From an uncultured Chloroflexus sp. (GTDB lineage Bacteria > Chloroflexota > Chloroflexia > Chloroflexales > Chloroflexaceae), in assembly GCF_937129525.1 (NCBI RefSeq), contig NZ_CAKZNK010000092.1, positions 1-55,538 of the forward strand: a DNA stretch of 55,538 nt. Reading direction: 5' to 3'. Both the position numbers and the translations under genes were made by a program. Within the stretch, counting starts at the first letter, position 1. Every line of letters begins with the position of its first letter. The notes below the pieces were generated by a model. The model saw only the letters and a list, made by a program, of their open reading frames with translations. It did no database searches and was not told the DNA's origin. Shown here piece after piece: positions 36,959 through 46,255 of the stretch.

Positions 36959-37984
36959 CTACGCAAACCGATCGGCAACCAGCGCCGTCAGATCGGCGAC
37001 GCGCACCGAATAGCCCCACTCATTGTCATACCAGGCGACAATCTTGAAGAAATCGTCACCCATGCTCATCGTCAACGGCAAATCGACGACACTACTGTAG
37101 GTTGTGCCAATGAAATCGGTGCTCACCAGCGGATCATGGCTGACGCCGAGGATACCCTCTAGCTCCTCGCTCTCGCTGGCCTCAATAAATGCCTGATTGA
37201 TCTCTTCGACCGATGTCTTGTTGCTCAGCAAGACCGAGAAATCGACCATTGAGACGGTCGGCGTTGGCACGCGAACGGCATAACCATGGAATTTGCCCTT
37301 CAGCTCAGGAATCACCAGGGCCACCGCCTTGGCAGCGCCAGTGGTGGTGGGAACCATATTGATCGCTGCCGCGCGCGCCCGGCGCAGATCCTTATGGACA
37401 TTATCTTGCAAATTCTGATCCATCGTATACGAGTGGATCGTCGTCATCAGACCACGCTCGATGCCGAAGCGATCGTTGAGTACCTTCGCCACCGGCGCAA
37501 GGCAGTTGGTCGTGCAGGAGGCGTTGGAGATGATATGATGCTTTTCGTGGTCGTACTTCGCGTCGTTAACGCCGAGGCAGATCGTAATATCTTCACCCTT
37601 CGCCGGCGCAGTGATGATCACCTTCTTTGCGCCTGCTACCAGGTGCGCTTTGGCCTTCTCAGCGTCGGTGAAACGCCCGGTCGACTCGATGACAATATCT
37701 ACGCCCAGCTCTTTCCACGGCAACGCTGCCGGATCGCGCTCGGCCAGCGTTAGCAATTCATAGCGCACATCGTCCTGTTCAACCACAATCGCCTTATCAG
37801 TCACCGTTACTTCGCCATCAAATGCGCCATACGTCGAGTCGTAGCGCAGCAGATGGGCAAGGGTTTGAGCGTCAGTCAGGTCGTTAATTGCAACAATCTC
37901 AAACTCTTCAGGATAGTACTCCAGCATCGCCTTGAAGCTTTGGCGCCCGATCCGGCCGAAACCATTAATAGCGACGCGAACCAT
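36959..37984 (-). CDS. gap: Glyceraldehyde-3-phosphate dehydrogenase, type I
   Basis: A 341-aa phosphorylating [17 protein letters not shown] begins the NAD(P)-binding domain; the catalytic C157 is in [12 protein letters not shown] and H184 in [24 protein letters not shown] and [14 protein letters not shown] complete the signature. ATG 37984 has AAGGAGG six bases upstream; the frame opens slightly earlier without support. The gene is single, with an extended -10 promoter at 38079-38087 and a perfect palindrome covering the expected transcription start (38054-38070), so its expression is probably regulated by a repressor. It serves glycolysis/gluconeogenesis with enolase at the far end of the window. 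Confidence 0.97.
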   Translation of the reverse strand: MVRVAINGFGRIGRQSFKAMLEYYPEEFEIVAINDLTDAQTLAHLLRYDSTYGAFDGEVTVTDKAIVVEQDDVRYELLTLAERDPAALPWKELGVDIVIESTGRFTDAEKAKAHLVAGAKKVIITAPAKGEDITICLGVNDAKYDHEKHHIISNASCTTNCLAPVAKVLNDRFGIERGLMTTIHSYTMDQNLQDNVHKDLRRARAAAINMVPTTTGAAKAVALVIPELKGKFHGYAVRVPTPTVSMVDFSVLLSNKTSVEEINQAFIEASESEELEGILGVSHDPLVSTDFIGTTYSSVVDLPLTMSMGDDFFKIVAWYDNEWGYSVRVADLTALVADRFA

Positions 37985-38053
37985 GCAAGCCTCCTTAGAC
38001 ACTCAAGCGATTGCGCTTCGGCTGAATGCAACCGCAAGCGGCAATAGTACGGC

Positions 38054-38070
38054 AGACAACTGTTGTCTGA
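38054..38070. promoter_or_regulatory. Perfect palindrome over the gap transcription start
   Basis: CAGACAA-CTG-TTGTCTG, a perfect 7+3+7 inverted repeat whose near edge is 9 nt downstream of the gap -10 hexamer, where a bound repressor would block initiation. A different palindrome occupies the same place at eno (55313-55333). Confidence 0.55.
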
Positions 38071-38078
38071 CGCGGTCA

Positions 38079-38087
38079 TTATAGCAT
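38079..38087 (-). promoter_or_regulatory. Extended -10 promoter of gap
   Basis: On the minus strand TGC-TATAAT, a perfect -10 hexamer with TG extension, about 95 nt before the gap start. No clear -35. Confidence 0.65.
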
Positions 38088-38234
38088 CTTTGCCTGCCGG
38101 TTCGGATACCGATCTCTGCCCGTCGAGTGAAGAAATGCCTACTTAACGCCTGCCGGGGAATGATAGGTCACAGACGCAATGCCGGGAAGCGGGTAAAGAT
38201 TGTATCATAACAATAACCATTCCCCTGGCATTTC

Positions 38235-38243
38235 TGCTACAAT
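38235..38243 (+). promoter_or_regulatory. Extended -10 promoter of the CvpA-like gene
   Basis: TGC-TACAAT, 42 nt before the start codon at 38286. The segment 38088-38234 between this and the gap promoter shows no gene. Confidence 0.6.
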
Positions 38244-38285
38244 GTGTAGTAATTTCGAGTTTTCACTCTCTTAAGGGGTGACAGT

Positions 38286-38894
38286 ATGCTCATCGACATT
38301 GGCGCATTGGCAGTGATCGGGTTCTTCGGTTTCATCGGCTTGCGGCGCGGCGCCTGGCCGAGCGGGTTCATTCTGGCCGGCACATTGATCGGCACTGTGC
38401 TGGTCGATCTCTGGCAAAATGGGGTGATCGATCTCCTGGCATGGGTTGGGCTGGCGACGGGTTGGCCGCTCTTCCTGGCGCTGAGCGGTTTGCTGACGCT
38501 GGCGATTATCGTTGGTTATGGGATCGACGTTATCGCCGAGCTTGGAGTGGAAGACGCTGAAGAGTGGTCGCACCGCCTGGTCGGCACCGGGATCGGGCTT
38601 ATCAACGCTGCGCTCACGCTCACCTATCTGGTGAAGTATGCGCAGATAGCCTGGTCAGAAGCGGCTGTTGCCTCACAATTAGCGGCCTCTACCGTCATAC
38701 CGATGGTGATCGAGCTGTTGCCCTGGGGCATGCTGGCGATTACGCTGCTTGGCCTCTTGATTCTGACCCTCCGCTTGTTGCACAAGTTCCACAGTGAGCG
38801 CATGTTGTACCTTGAAATGCCGGCTTCGCCGCAAGAGGCTGATCGGCGCGTGTTAGATCACGTCACGCAGGCACTCGAACGGCGGCGACGGTAG
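38286..38894 (+). CDS. CvpA-like small integral membrane protein
   Basis: A 202-aa protein with about four transmembrane helices: 3-18, 26-42, 60-82 and 140-165. IDIGALAVIGFFGFIGLRRGAWP at the start resembles the CvpA/colicin V production pattern of a span followed by GxRRG. A charged cytoplasmic tail (HKFHSERMLYLEM to QALERRRR) ends it. ATG 38286 has AAGGGGTG upstream. It converges with tgt (21-bp gap). CvpA proteins have poorly defined roles in envelope homeostasis; the assignment is by topology and one motif only. Confidence 0.55.
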   Translation: MLIDIGALAVIGFFGFIGLRRGAWPSGFILAGTLIGTVLVDLWQNGVIDLLAWVGLATGWPLFLALSGLLTLAIIVGYGIDVIAELGVEDAEEWSHRLVGTGIGLINAALTLTYLVKYAQIAWSEAAVASQLAASTVIPMVIELLPWGMLAITLLGLLILTLRLLHKFHSERMLYLEMPASPQEADRRVLDHVTQALERRRR

Positions 38895-38915
38895 TAGCGC
38901 AGGTAGTGTCGGGCT

Positions 38916-40127
38916 TTACCGGTGGATGGAACCCAGTGGCTTGCCTAACCATTCGGCGTAGAGTTCACCAAACCTCCCCGCAGCCAGCGCTGCCCGCACT
39001 TCGGCCATCAGATTGAGCAAGAAAGCAACGTTGTGCAGACTGACCAGTCTGATGCCGAACAATTCTTTCGAGCGGCACAGATGGTGTATATAGGCGCGCG
39101 AGAAGTGACGGCAGGTATAGCAGGTACATCCCTCTTGCAATGGCCCTGGGTCGTCGCGTAGCGCCGCATTGGTAACATTCAGTCGCCAGTTGCGTTCGCG
39201 ATTGCGCACCAGCGCCGCGCCATGCCGGCCAAGTCGGGTTGGGCTGACGCAGTCAAACATATCGATACCGCGCGCTACCCCCTCTAACAGATCATCGACA
39301 TCGCCGACACCGAGCAGATGGCGCGCCATGCCATCAGGCAGATAGGGGACAGTCATCTCAACCACCTCGTACATTTGCGCTTTGTTCGCTCCCAGTGACC
39401 CGCCGATACACAATCCATCAAGTTCCAGTTGACTGATGAATTCAGCGCTGGCCCGGCGCAAGTCAGGGAAAATACCGCCATGCACAATACCAAAGAGCAA
39501 TTGATCGGGATTGGGCAGCGCATTCCGGTTGCGTTGTTGGTGCGCTGCCAGACAGCGTTCGGCCCAGCGGTGGGTGCGGGCCATACTCTGCGCCGTGTAC
39601 TCGTAGCCGGCGCGAAATGGCGGTAGTTCGTCGAAACAGACAATCACGTCGGCGCCGAGATGGTGCTGCACTTCAATACTGCGCTCTGGCGTGAAGACGT
39701 GGCGCGAACCGTCAAGGTATGATTTGAAGATGACCGCTTCTTCGGTCACGGTGACCATATCGTTCAGGCGCGCCGGATGGGCGGGACGCCGACCTTTTAC
39801 TTCATCGGCAATGCCGCCATAGACGAGCGAGAAGACCTGAAAGCCGCCACTATCGGTTAGAATGGGACCATCCCAGCTCATAAACCGGTGGAGGCCGCCG
39901 TGACGGGCGATCAGTTCGTGGCCCGGTTGCAGGTAGAGATGATAGGTATTGCCGAGAATGATCGATGCGCCGTGCTCGCGCAATTCGCGCGGACTGAGTG
40001 ATTTGACGGTTGCGCGGGTGCCTACCGGCATAAAGACCGGCGTTTCAACGACGCCATGCGCTGTCTGTAAGCGACCGGCGCGGGCGCGGCTATGGGGATC
40101 GCGGGCAGTGATCGTAAAGTGACTCAT
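38916..40127 (-). CDS. tgt: tRNA-guanine transglycosylase (queuine insertion)
   Basis: A 403-aa TGT that swaps guanine 34 of GUN-anticodon tRNAs for a 7-deazaguanine (preQ1 in bacteria). Blocks present: VETPVFMPVGTRATVKSLSP, GNTYHLYLQPG, ILTDSGGFQVFSL with the general catalytic Asp, GGSLGANK, and FDCVSPTRLGRHG with the nucleophile Asp. The zinc site is C-x-C-x2-C followed by a His in CTCYTCRHFSRAYIHHL. ATG 40127 is the conserved start. It has the usual length for bacterial TGT, and its presence implies queuosine synthesis or salvage elsewhere in the genome. It is divergent from the kinase gene that follows. Confidence 0.96.
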   Translation of the reverse strand: MSHFTITARDPHSRARAGRLQTAHGVVETPVFMPVGTRATVKSLSPRELREHGASIILGNTYHLYLQPGHELIARHGGLHRFMSWDGPILTDSGGFQVFSLVYGGIADEVKGRRPAHPARLNDMVTVTEEAVIFKSYLDGSRHVFTPERSIEVQHHLGADVIVCFDELPPFRAGYEYTAQSMARTHRWAERCLAAHQQRNRNALPNPDQLLFGIVHGGIFPDLRRASAEFISQLELDGLCIGGSLGANKAQMYEVVEMTVPYLPDGMARHLLGVGDVDDLLEGVARGIDMFDCVSPTRLGRHGAALVRNRERNWRLNVTNAALRDDPGPLQEGCTCYTCRHFSRAYIHHLCRSKELFGIRLVSLHNVAFLLNLMAEVRAALAAGRFGELYAEWLGKPLGSIHR

Positions 40128-40246
40128 ACAATTCTATTTCAGCGCAAAGGCGCGCGAGCGTCCTCTCTTCGCATTTGTTACAGGATTGGTATTATACAAC
40201 GATGTTCGATGCTGACCGTAATGTTTCCAGGCGGCGCTGACGACCG

Positions 40247-40255
40247 TGCTATAAT
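40247..40255 (+). promoter_or_regulatory. Extended -10 promoter of the FGGY kinase gene
   Basis: TGC-TATAAT, 38 nt before the GTG start at 40294. On the other strand a TATAAT (plus-strand ATTATA at 40191-40196) probably serves tgt, 64 nt before its start, with no clear -35. Confidence 0.6.
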
Positions 40256-40293
40256 GCCGGCTATTCGTTGCAGGCAGAGTATGAGGCATAACC

Positions 40294-41775
40294 GTGACCG
40301 GACGATACATTCTGGCAATCGATCAGGGCGGCAGTGGGAGTCGCGCTGTTATCTACGATGATGAGGGGCAAGTGCGAGGGTATGGCTATCGCGCGGTGGG
40401 GCGAGTGTCACCACAGCCGGGGTGGGTCGAGCAGCGGCCTGCGCTGGTGGCGCGGAGTGTTGCCATAGCTATCAATGAGGCTTTGGCAAAGGCCGGCGCG
40501 CGCGGGAGAGATCTGCTGGCGTGCGGCATCACCTCACAACGCGATACAGTCTTTGCCTGGCATGCCCGCACTGGGCGACCAATCGGCAATGCGATCACGT
40601 GGCAAGACCTGCGCGCGGCACCACTGGTGGCGGCTCTCGATGAGACGCCACTGGCTCCGCAGCGGCGGGAGCGGCTGGGTCAGTTCCCCGGCGCTTATGC
40701 CGGGGCGATGCATATGGCCTGGCGGATGCAACACGATGCCGCGTTTCGGCGCGCTGCCGAGCGGGGTGAATTGCGGGTGTCGCTGGCGGCAGGCTGGATT
40801 GTGCAGGCGTTGGGCCGGCCCGCCGAGCACGCGCTCGATCACTCGCTCTTGCAGGCGATGACCGTCTACGATCCGCGTCGGCGCGCGCTATGGGACGAAT
40901 GGATCGATGCGTTGCGCATCCCGCGCGCTGCCTTGCCGGTGGCCCGCTCAACCATTCATCATTTCGGCGAATTGCATCTCGATGGCGCCGCAGTGCCGGT
41001 GCTGGCCATGATGACCGACCAGCAGGCGGCTCTCTTCGGCTACGATTGTCGGCTGCCCGGTCAGGCGGTAGCCACCCACGGCACTGCCTCATTTGTGAAC
41101 GTGGTTGCCGGTTCAGTCGCACCGCCGCAGGGCATTTGCAAAACCTATCTGGCCTGGGAGCTTGACGGTATGCCAACCTATGCTATGGAAGCGGATATGA
41201 CAACCACCGGCGCGGCGGCCAACTGGTTACGCGAGATCGGTCTGGTATCCCGGGTAGCCGACCTTGACCGACAGGCGCGGCAGGTGTCAAACAGTGGCGG
41301 GGTCGTGTTTGTGCCGGCGTTAAACGGGCTGGGTGTGCCGAGCGAAGATCGCAGCGCGCGGGGCGCCATCTTTGGCCTGGCGCTAGGTGTGAAGGTCGGA
41401 CACATTGCGCGCGCCTTCTACGAATCGATCGGGTTTCAACTCTTCGACATCCTGGCGACCATGCGGTCAGAGGCCGGGTTAAGCATCACCGAGCTGCGGG
41501 TCGGTGGCGGGCTGGCTGCCAGCGATCTGGCCTGCCAGATCCAGGCCGATCTTAGCGGCGTCACGCTGGTGCGCGCGCGCGATACCGAAACAACGGCTCG
41601 CGGTGTAGCTCTGCTGGCCGGGATTGGGGCCGGGGTCTGGTCGTTAACGTCATTGCCTGAGTTGATCGACGACAATGCCGTTCGTTTCACGCCGGCAATT
41701 ACTGATGAAGAGCGGGTTGTCAGGCATGCGCGGTGGCAGCAAGCAGTAGATCGCGCAAAAGGGTGGGTAAAGTAA
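40294..41775 (+). CDS. FGGY-family carbohydrate kinase, glycerol-kinase-like
   Basis: A 493-aa kinase of the FGGY family. The phosphate-binding loop is LAIDQGGSGSRAVIYD at the start. Glycerol-kinase landmarks include SQRDTVFAWHARTGRPI with ITWQDLRA and TDQQAALFGYDC, the region carrying the catalytic Asp. E. coli GlpK has Arg-Glu in the glycerol site where this protein reads Arg-Asp, so the substrate may be another polyol. GTG 40294 is the start: it has GAGG seven bases upstream, and the nearby ATG (40281) is out of frame. No glycerol facilitator or dehydrogenase is adjacent, which leaves the substrate open. Confidence 0.8.
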   Translation: MTGRYILAIDQGGSGSRAVIYDDEGQVRGYGYRAVGRVSPQPGWVEQRPALVARSVAIAINEALAKAGARGRDLLACGITSQRDTVFAWHARTGRPIGNAITWQDLRAAPLVAALDETPLAPQRRERLGQFPGAYAGAMHMAWRMQHDAAFRRAAERGELRVSLAAGWIVQALGRPAEHALDHSLLQAMTVYDPRRRALWDEWIDALRIPRAALPVARSTIHHFGELHLDGAAVPVLAMMTDQQAALFGYDCRLPGQAVATHGTASFVNVVAGSVAPPQGICKTYLAWELDGMPTYAMEADMTTTGAAANWLREIGLVSRVADLDRQARQVSNSGGVVFVPALNGLGVPSEDRSARGAIFGLALGVKVGHIARAFYESIGFQLFDILATMRSEAGLSITELRVGGGLAASDLACQIQADLSGVTLVRARDTETTARGVALLAGIGAGVWSLTSLPELIDDNAVRFTPAITDEERVVRHARWQQAVDRAKGWVK

Positions 41776-41852
41776 AACGGTAGTACGATAACTATCAATA
41801 GTAATTTTACCCAATTTCCATGACTTTGTTTCCGATTTCGTTGCCTGCGCGG

Positions 41853-41881
41853 TTGCCGAAGCAGGCAACAGCTTCTATAAT
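41853..41881 (+). promoter_or_regulatory. Promoter of the kinase-phosphatase operon
   Basis: TTGCCG (41853-41858), 17-nt spacer, TATAAT (41876-41881), 58 nt before the kinase start. Close gene spacing suggests the transcript continues through the FHA gene and perhaps further. Confidence 0.65.
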
Positions 41882-41939
41882 AGAGAAACAAATCATCGAT
41901 GCTTATCGCTGGCAATCATTGGGTATGATGAGGTGACCC

Positions 41940-44000
41940 ATGGGTTTGATCAAACGGGTTGGCACCAAAGCTGTAAATGCGCAACCATCCGAAACCGACG
42001 CTGCCGAAGAGGGCACCCGTCAGATCGGCCCATCCGCTCATACACCAGAAGAGGGCACTCGTCAGATGCAGGCCCGTCCGCTGGGGCAGGGCGAGGAGGG
42101 TACCCGGCAGATGGAGGCGCGGCCTGTCGCTCAGTCACGACCAGCCGCTCCGGCGATGCTTAGCCCTGGCACCATCTTGCAAGGGCGCTATCAGGTCGAG
42201 GGGCCTATCGGAATCGGTGGCATGAGCGTTGTCTATCGCGGTCGTGATCTGCGCTTCAAAGATGTCGTTCGCTACTGCGCGATTAAAGAGATGGCGCAGA
42301 GCGCACCCGACTCACAGACCCGGCTCCTCAATCTCAAGAACTTCCAACGGGAAGCGAGTTTGCTGGCTACGTTGCAACATCCGGCTATCCCCAAGGTGTA
42401 CGACTTTTTCGAGGAGCATGGAAAAGTCTACCTTGTGCTCGAATTTATTCCCGGTAAAGACCTGGAAACAGTGCTGGAAGAGCAGGGCAAGCCGATTGAT
42501 GAAGCGCGAGTGGCGCGGTGGGCAGTGCAGATTTGTGATGTGTTGAACTATCTGCATAATCACAAGCCGGAGCCGATTGTCTTCCGCGATATGAAGCCGT
42601 CAAACGTGATGGTCACCGGCGATGATCGGATTGTGCTGATCGACTTTGGTATTGCTCGTAACCTTAATCGCAGCGACCGTAAAGGCACGATGATCGGTAC
42701 TGAAGGGTATTCACCACCCGAGCAGTACCGCGGTGTTGCCGAGCCGGTGGGTGATATTTATGCGCTTGGCGCAACGTTACATCATCTCTTGACCAATACC
42801 GACCCTCGCCTTGAAACTCCCTTTACCTTCCAGGAACGTCCCGTTCGCCAGATCAACCCCGCGGTGTCGCCCGAAATGGAAGCAGTGGTGGCGCGCGCGC
42901 TTGAGTACGATATGTCAGCGCGCTGGCAGAGCGCCGAAGAGTTTCGCCAGGCATTGCTGACAGTGCCGGCGCTGGCCGAGATGGTTGGCAGCAAGATCGC
43001 CAGCCCGGCGCCGGCGGTGGTCAAAGGCAAGAGCGCGCAAACAACCGAGCTGGTCTGGCGGTTTAAGTGTGAAGATGAGGTGCGCTCATCGCCGTTTGTG
43101 AGTGGTGGGTTGGTATTTGTCGGCTGTTACGATACCAATCTCTACGCAATTGACGCTGCGCGTGGCGAGTTTCGCTGGAAGTATGCGACCGAAGGCGGCA
43201 TCAGTTCGTCGCCGACCGTCTGGCAGGATACGGTCTTCATCGGCTCGGAAGATGGCAAGCTCTACGCGCTCGATATGCGGCGCGGCAGTCTGCGCTGGAG
43301 TTTTCGCACCGATAAGCCGATCCGTTCGTCGCCACGAGTCGAGGACCGGGTGGTTGTTGTCGGCTCGGATGATCAGCACGTCTATGCCGTTGACGGTATG
43401 CGCGGTACGCTTATCTGGAAGTATCGCACGTGGAATCCCATTCGCTCATCGGCCTGCATTAACGGCACGTCGGTCTTTATCGGTGGTGATGACGGTAATG
43501 TCTACTGCCTTGACGCGCGCACCGGTTCGGTCAAGTGGAAGCAACGCACGCAGCAGCCGGTGCGCTCGACGCCGGCATATAGCGAGGGGCTGGTTTTCGT
43601 CGGTTCGCTCGATCAGAATCTGTATGCCCTCGACGCCGAGGGTGGCTGGCCGGCCTGGCGTTTTCGCACCGGTCACTATATCAACTCATCGCCGTGCGTC
43701 GTCGGCACTCGCGTCTTTGTTGGTGGCGTCGATGGCAACATGTACGCTCTCGATACCAAAAACGGACGCCTGGTATGGAAGTATGAAGCAGGCAGCCAGA
43801 TTACCTCGTCGCCGCGCGTCGAAGGTGGACGACTCTATTTCGGCGCAGTCGATCAGGCAGTCTACTGTCTCGATGCCGGCAGTGGTCAGTTGATCTGGAA
43901 GTATCTGACGGAAGGCCCTGTTGTGTCATCGCCGATGATCGTGAATGGCATTGTCTATATCGGCTCGATGGATCATCATCTCTATGCGCTGAAAGCGTAG
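41940..44000 (+). CDS. Ser/Thr protein kinase with C-terminal PQQ-type propeller
   Basis: A 686-aa Hanks-type kinase. Residues 1-75 are a flexible tail holding three copies of EEGTRQ[I/M], with threonines T26, T40 and T55. The kinase domain (about 82-340) has GIGGMSVVYRG, the ATP lysine K116 (YCAIKEM), the catalytic D217 in FRDMKPSN (F replaces the usual H of HRD) and DFG at 235-237. From about 365 to the end are roughly eight beta-propeller repeats of the type LYAIDxxxGxxxWKY, as in PQQ/WD-like ligand-sensing domains. No membrane span is seen, so the protein looks cytosolic. It is followed by a PP2C phosphatase, a VWA protein and an FHA reader, a complete phospho-signalling set. The N-terminal tail is a candidate autophosphorylation site for FHA docking. 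Confidence 0.92.
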   Translation: MGLIKRVGTKAVNAQPSETDAAEEGTRQIGPSAHTPEEGTRQMQARPLGQGEEGTRQMEARPVAQSRPAAPAMLSPGTILQGRYQVEGPIGIGGMSVVYRGRDLRFKDVVRYCAIKEMAQSAPDSQTRLLNLKNFQREASLLATLQHPAIPKVYDFFEEHGKVYLVLEFIPGKDLETVLEEQGKPIDEARVARWAVQICDVLNYLHNHKPEPIVFRDMKPSNVMVTGDDRIVLIDFGIARNLNRSDRKGTMIGTEGYSPPEQYRGVAEPVGDIYALGATLHHLLTNTDPRLETPFTFQERPVRQINPAVSPEMEAVVARALEYDMSARWQSAEEFRQALLTVPALAEMVGSKIASPAPAVVKGKSAQTTELVWRFKCEDEVRSSPFVSGGLVFVGCYDTNLYAIDAARGEFRWKYATEGGISSSPTVWQDTVFIGSEDGKLYALDMRRGSLRWSFRTDKPIRSSPRVEDRVVVVGSDDQHVYAVDGMRGTLIWKYRTWNPIRSSACINGTSVFIGGDDGNVYCLDARTGSVKWKQRTQQPVRSTPAYSEGLVFVGSLDQNLYALDAEGGWPAWRFRTGHYINSSPCVVGTRVFVGGVDGNMYALDTKNGRLVWKYEAGSQITSSPRVEGGRLYFGAVDQAVYCLDAGSGQLIWKYLTEGPVVSSPMIVNGIVYIGSMDHHLYALKA

Positions 44001-44025
44001 GGGATACTGGCAAGGGGAAGCTGCT

Positions 44026-44985
44026 GTGACGCCAGACGAAACTGCTCCCGCTACTGATGAAACACCTACAGAACCGATGAGCCTGGCTGATATTGAAGCG
44101 GCGCGGCGGCAACAGGCACAACTGACGTCGCCCGAAGAGGATGGCACTCGCCAGATCGGTCAAGATTATCAGCCGGCTCTGACATTACGCCGCTCGGCGC
44201 AAGGCTTCGCTGCCGCTGCGCTGCGTGACATAGGACGAGTGCGCGAGTCGAATCAAGATTGCGCTCTGGCGATGATTATGACTCTGCCGCGCGAAGGGAG
44301 CGATGTGCCGGTTGGTTTGTTTATCGTGGCTGACGGTATGGGTGGTCATCATGGCGGCGAAGTGGCCAGCCGGCTGGCAGTGCAGACGGTATTGACCAGT
44401 GTGCTCGAACGACTCGTGTTGCCGTTGATCGAAGATGGCCTGAATGACGCTTTGCAACCGCTCATGATCGAAGCGGTGCAAGAGGCAAATGCCGCCATCT
44501 GGCGCGAATCGCAGGCGCTCGGTTCAGATATGGGCACTACATGCACGGCGGCGTTAGTGATCGGTCACGGTCTGTATGTGGCTCACGTCGGTGACTCGCG
44601 CTGCTACGTCTACGAGCCGGGTGGGTTGCGTCAGCTTACCACCGATCATTCAACTGTCGGACGCCTGATTGCGCTCGGTCAGCTCGATCCCGATGAAGCG
44701 CGCGATCATCCGCTGCGCAACCAGCTCTACCGCACTGTTGGTCAACAGCCGCAGATCGCCGTTGATTTCGTCTACCATCAACTAAATAACTGTTCCCATA
44801 TCGTTCTGTGCAGCGATGGCCTCTGGAGCCTGGTTGACGAGCGGGCGATCGAACAGGCGCTTCAGCACAGTCCCTGGCCGCAAGATGTCTGCCGTGAGCT
44901 GATTGCATTGGCCAATCTTGCCGGCGGTGACGACAATATCTCGGCGGTCGTGGTGTCGCTACCGCTTGATGAGGGTCAGCGATGA
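44026..44985 (+). CDS. PP2C-family Ser/Thr protein phosphatase
   Basis: A 319-aa metal-dependent phosphatase, the likely eraser for the kinase just upstream (25-bp gap, GTG start with AAGGGGAAG upstream). The PP2C motifs are RESNQD (about 73-78), the metal-binding DGMGG at 103-107, HVGDSRCYVY, SDGLWSLV and GGDDNISAVV. The first 55 residues are a disordered acidic tail with EEDGTRQIG; T41 there matches the EEGTRQ motif repeated in the kinase tail. It overlaps the VWA gene by ATGA. Confidence 0.93.
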   Translation: MTPDETAPATDETPTEPMSLADIEAARRQQAQLTSPEEDGTRQIGQDYQPALTLRRSAQGFAAAALRDIGRVRESNQDCALAMIMTLPREGSDVPVGLFIVADGMGGHHGGEVASRLAVQTVLTSVLERLVLPLIEDGLNDALQPLMIEAVQEANAAIWRESQALGSDMGTTCTAALVIGHGLYVAHVGDSRCYVYEPGGLRQLTTDHSTVGRLIALGQLDPDEARDHPLRNQLYRTVGQQPQIAVDFVYHQLNNCSHIVLCSDGLWSLVDERAIEQALQHSPWPQDVCRELIALANLAGGDDNISAVVVSLPLDEGQR

Positions 44986-46238
44986 GCAATGTTAACCTGC
45001 GCATTACCGCCAGTCGTAGCATACTTCCGGCTACCTCTGAGCCGCAGGTGCTCTATGCCCTGGTCGAGCTGACAGCGCAGAGTAGCGCTGCGAAAATGCC
45101 CCGGTTGCCGCTCAATCTTTGCCTGGTCATCGATCGCAGTTCGTCAATGCGGGGAGAGCGCTTGCAACAGGTCAAGCAGGCGGCAATGCAGATCCTCGAC
45201 CTGCTCGGCGATAACGAGAGCTTTGCCCTGGTGACGTTCAACGACCGGGCCGAAGTGGTTGTGCCGGCGCAACTGGCGCGGGCGCGGGCAGAAATTAAAC
45301 GTCAGATCGGCGCGATTGATGCCGCCGGCGGCACCGAGATGGCAACCGGCCTCGCGTTAGGGCTGCAAGAGCTGCAACGGGCAATGATGCCACGCGCGGT
45401 TCATCGCCTGTTATTACTGACCGATGGCCGCACCTATGGCGATGAAAGTCGTTGTGTCGAAATTGCCCGGCGCGCGCAGTCGCGTGGGATCGGCATTACT
45501 GCGCTTGGGATCGGCAGCGAGTGGAACGAAGATCTGTTAGAGACGATTGCCGCCCGAGAGAATAGTCGTACCCATTACATTACCTCTGCTGCCGAGATTA
45601 CAAAGATCTTTACCGCCGAAGTTGAGCGCATGCACAGTATCTTTGCTCAGGATGTGCAGGCGCGGCTGGCGCTGCAACCTCAATCACTGGTGCGGTCGCT
45701 CGATCGCGTGCGCCCCTTTATCGGGCCGTTGCCGGTGATCGAAGAATCTGATTTTGTCTGGACAGCGGCTCTCGGTGATTGGCCGGAGCAGGATGTCCAG
45801 GCTTTGCTACTGGAAATAGTTGTGCCACCGTTGCCGCAGGGACGACACACTATAATGCGTTTGAGCATCCGCTACCGCACTCCCGGCAGTGATAGCGTCA
45901 TCCAAAGCCAGGAGCAAACGCTGTCGGTGGTCTTGCGCGATCCCGATGAGGTTGGTGACGATGTGGATCCAACCGTCAAGCACTGGCTGGAACGGTTAGT
46001 GGCTTACCGGTTGCAGGCCAGCGCATGGCAAGCGGCGGAAGAAGGGAAGCTCGAAGAGGCGACACGGCGCTTGCAGATGGCCGGCACACGTCTGTTTGAG
46101 GCAGGCCAGGTCGAGCTGGCTCGCGCGGTGCAAGAAGAAGCCACTCGCTTGCTTCGTTCCGGACAGGCCAGCGCTGAGGGGCGCAAGCGAATTAAGTATG
46201 GCACTCGCGGTCTGATCGGGCGCGAAGAGCAATCATAA
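44982..46238 (+). CDS. VWA-domain protein of the phospho-signalling operon
   Basis: A 418-aa protein overlapping the phosphatase gene by ATGA. A von Willebrand factor A domain (about 45-215) carries an intact MIDAS start DRSSSM, with LLLTDGRTYGDE as the second metal loop. A beta-rich segment follows (about 220-320), then a helical C-terminal part with many Ala and Glu. The extreme C-terminus is RIKYGTRGLIG, where T408 sits in a G-T-R-x-L context like the kinase and phosphatase tails. VWA proteins with kinase, phosphatase and FHA partners are recurrent in bacterial stress and assembly modules; the specific role here is not known. Confidence 0.9.
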   Translation: MSNVNLRITASRSILPATSEPQVLYALVELTAQSSAAKMPRLPLNLCLVIDRSSSMRGERLQQVKQAAMQILDLLGDNESFALVTFNDRAEVVVPAQLARARAEIKRQIGAIDAAGGTEMATGLALGLQELQRAMMPRAVHRLLLLTDGRTYGDESRCVEIARRAQSRGIGITALGIGSEWNEDLLETIAARENSRTHYITSAAEITKIFTAEVERMHSIFAQDVQARLALQPQSLVRSLDRVRPFIGPLPVIEESDFVWTAALGDWPEQDVQALLLEIVVPPLPQGRHTIMRLSIRYRTPGSDSVIQSQEQTLSVVLRDPDEVGDDVDPTVKHWLERLVAYRLQASAWQAAEEGKLEEATRRLQMAGTRLFEAGQVELARAVQEEATRLLRSGQASAEGRKRIKYGTRGLIGREEQS

Positions 46239-46255
46239 GCCGGAGCGCGTAATCT

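Noticed and set aside
40017-40022. GTR motif in Tgt as another FHA target
   Set aside because: VGTRATVK is part of the conserved TGT core in all bacteria, not a flexible tail.
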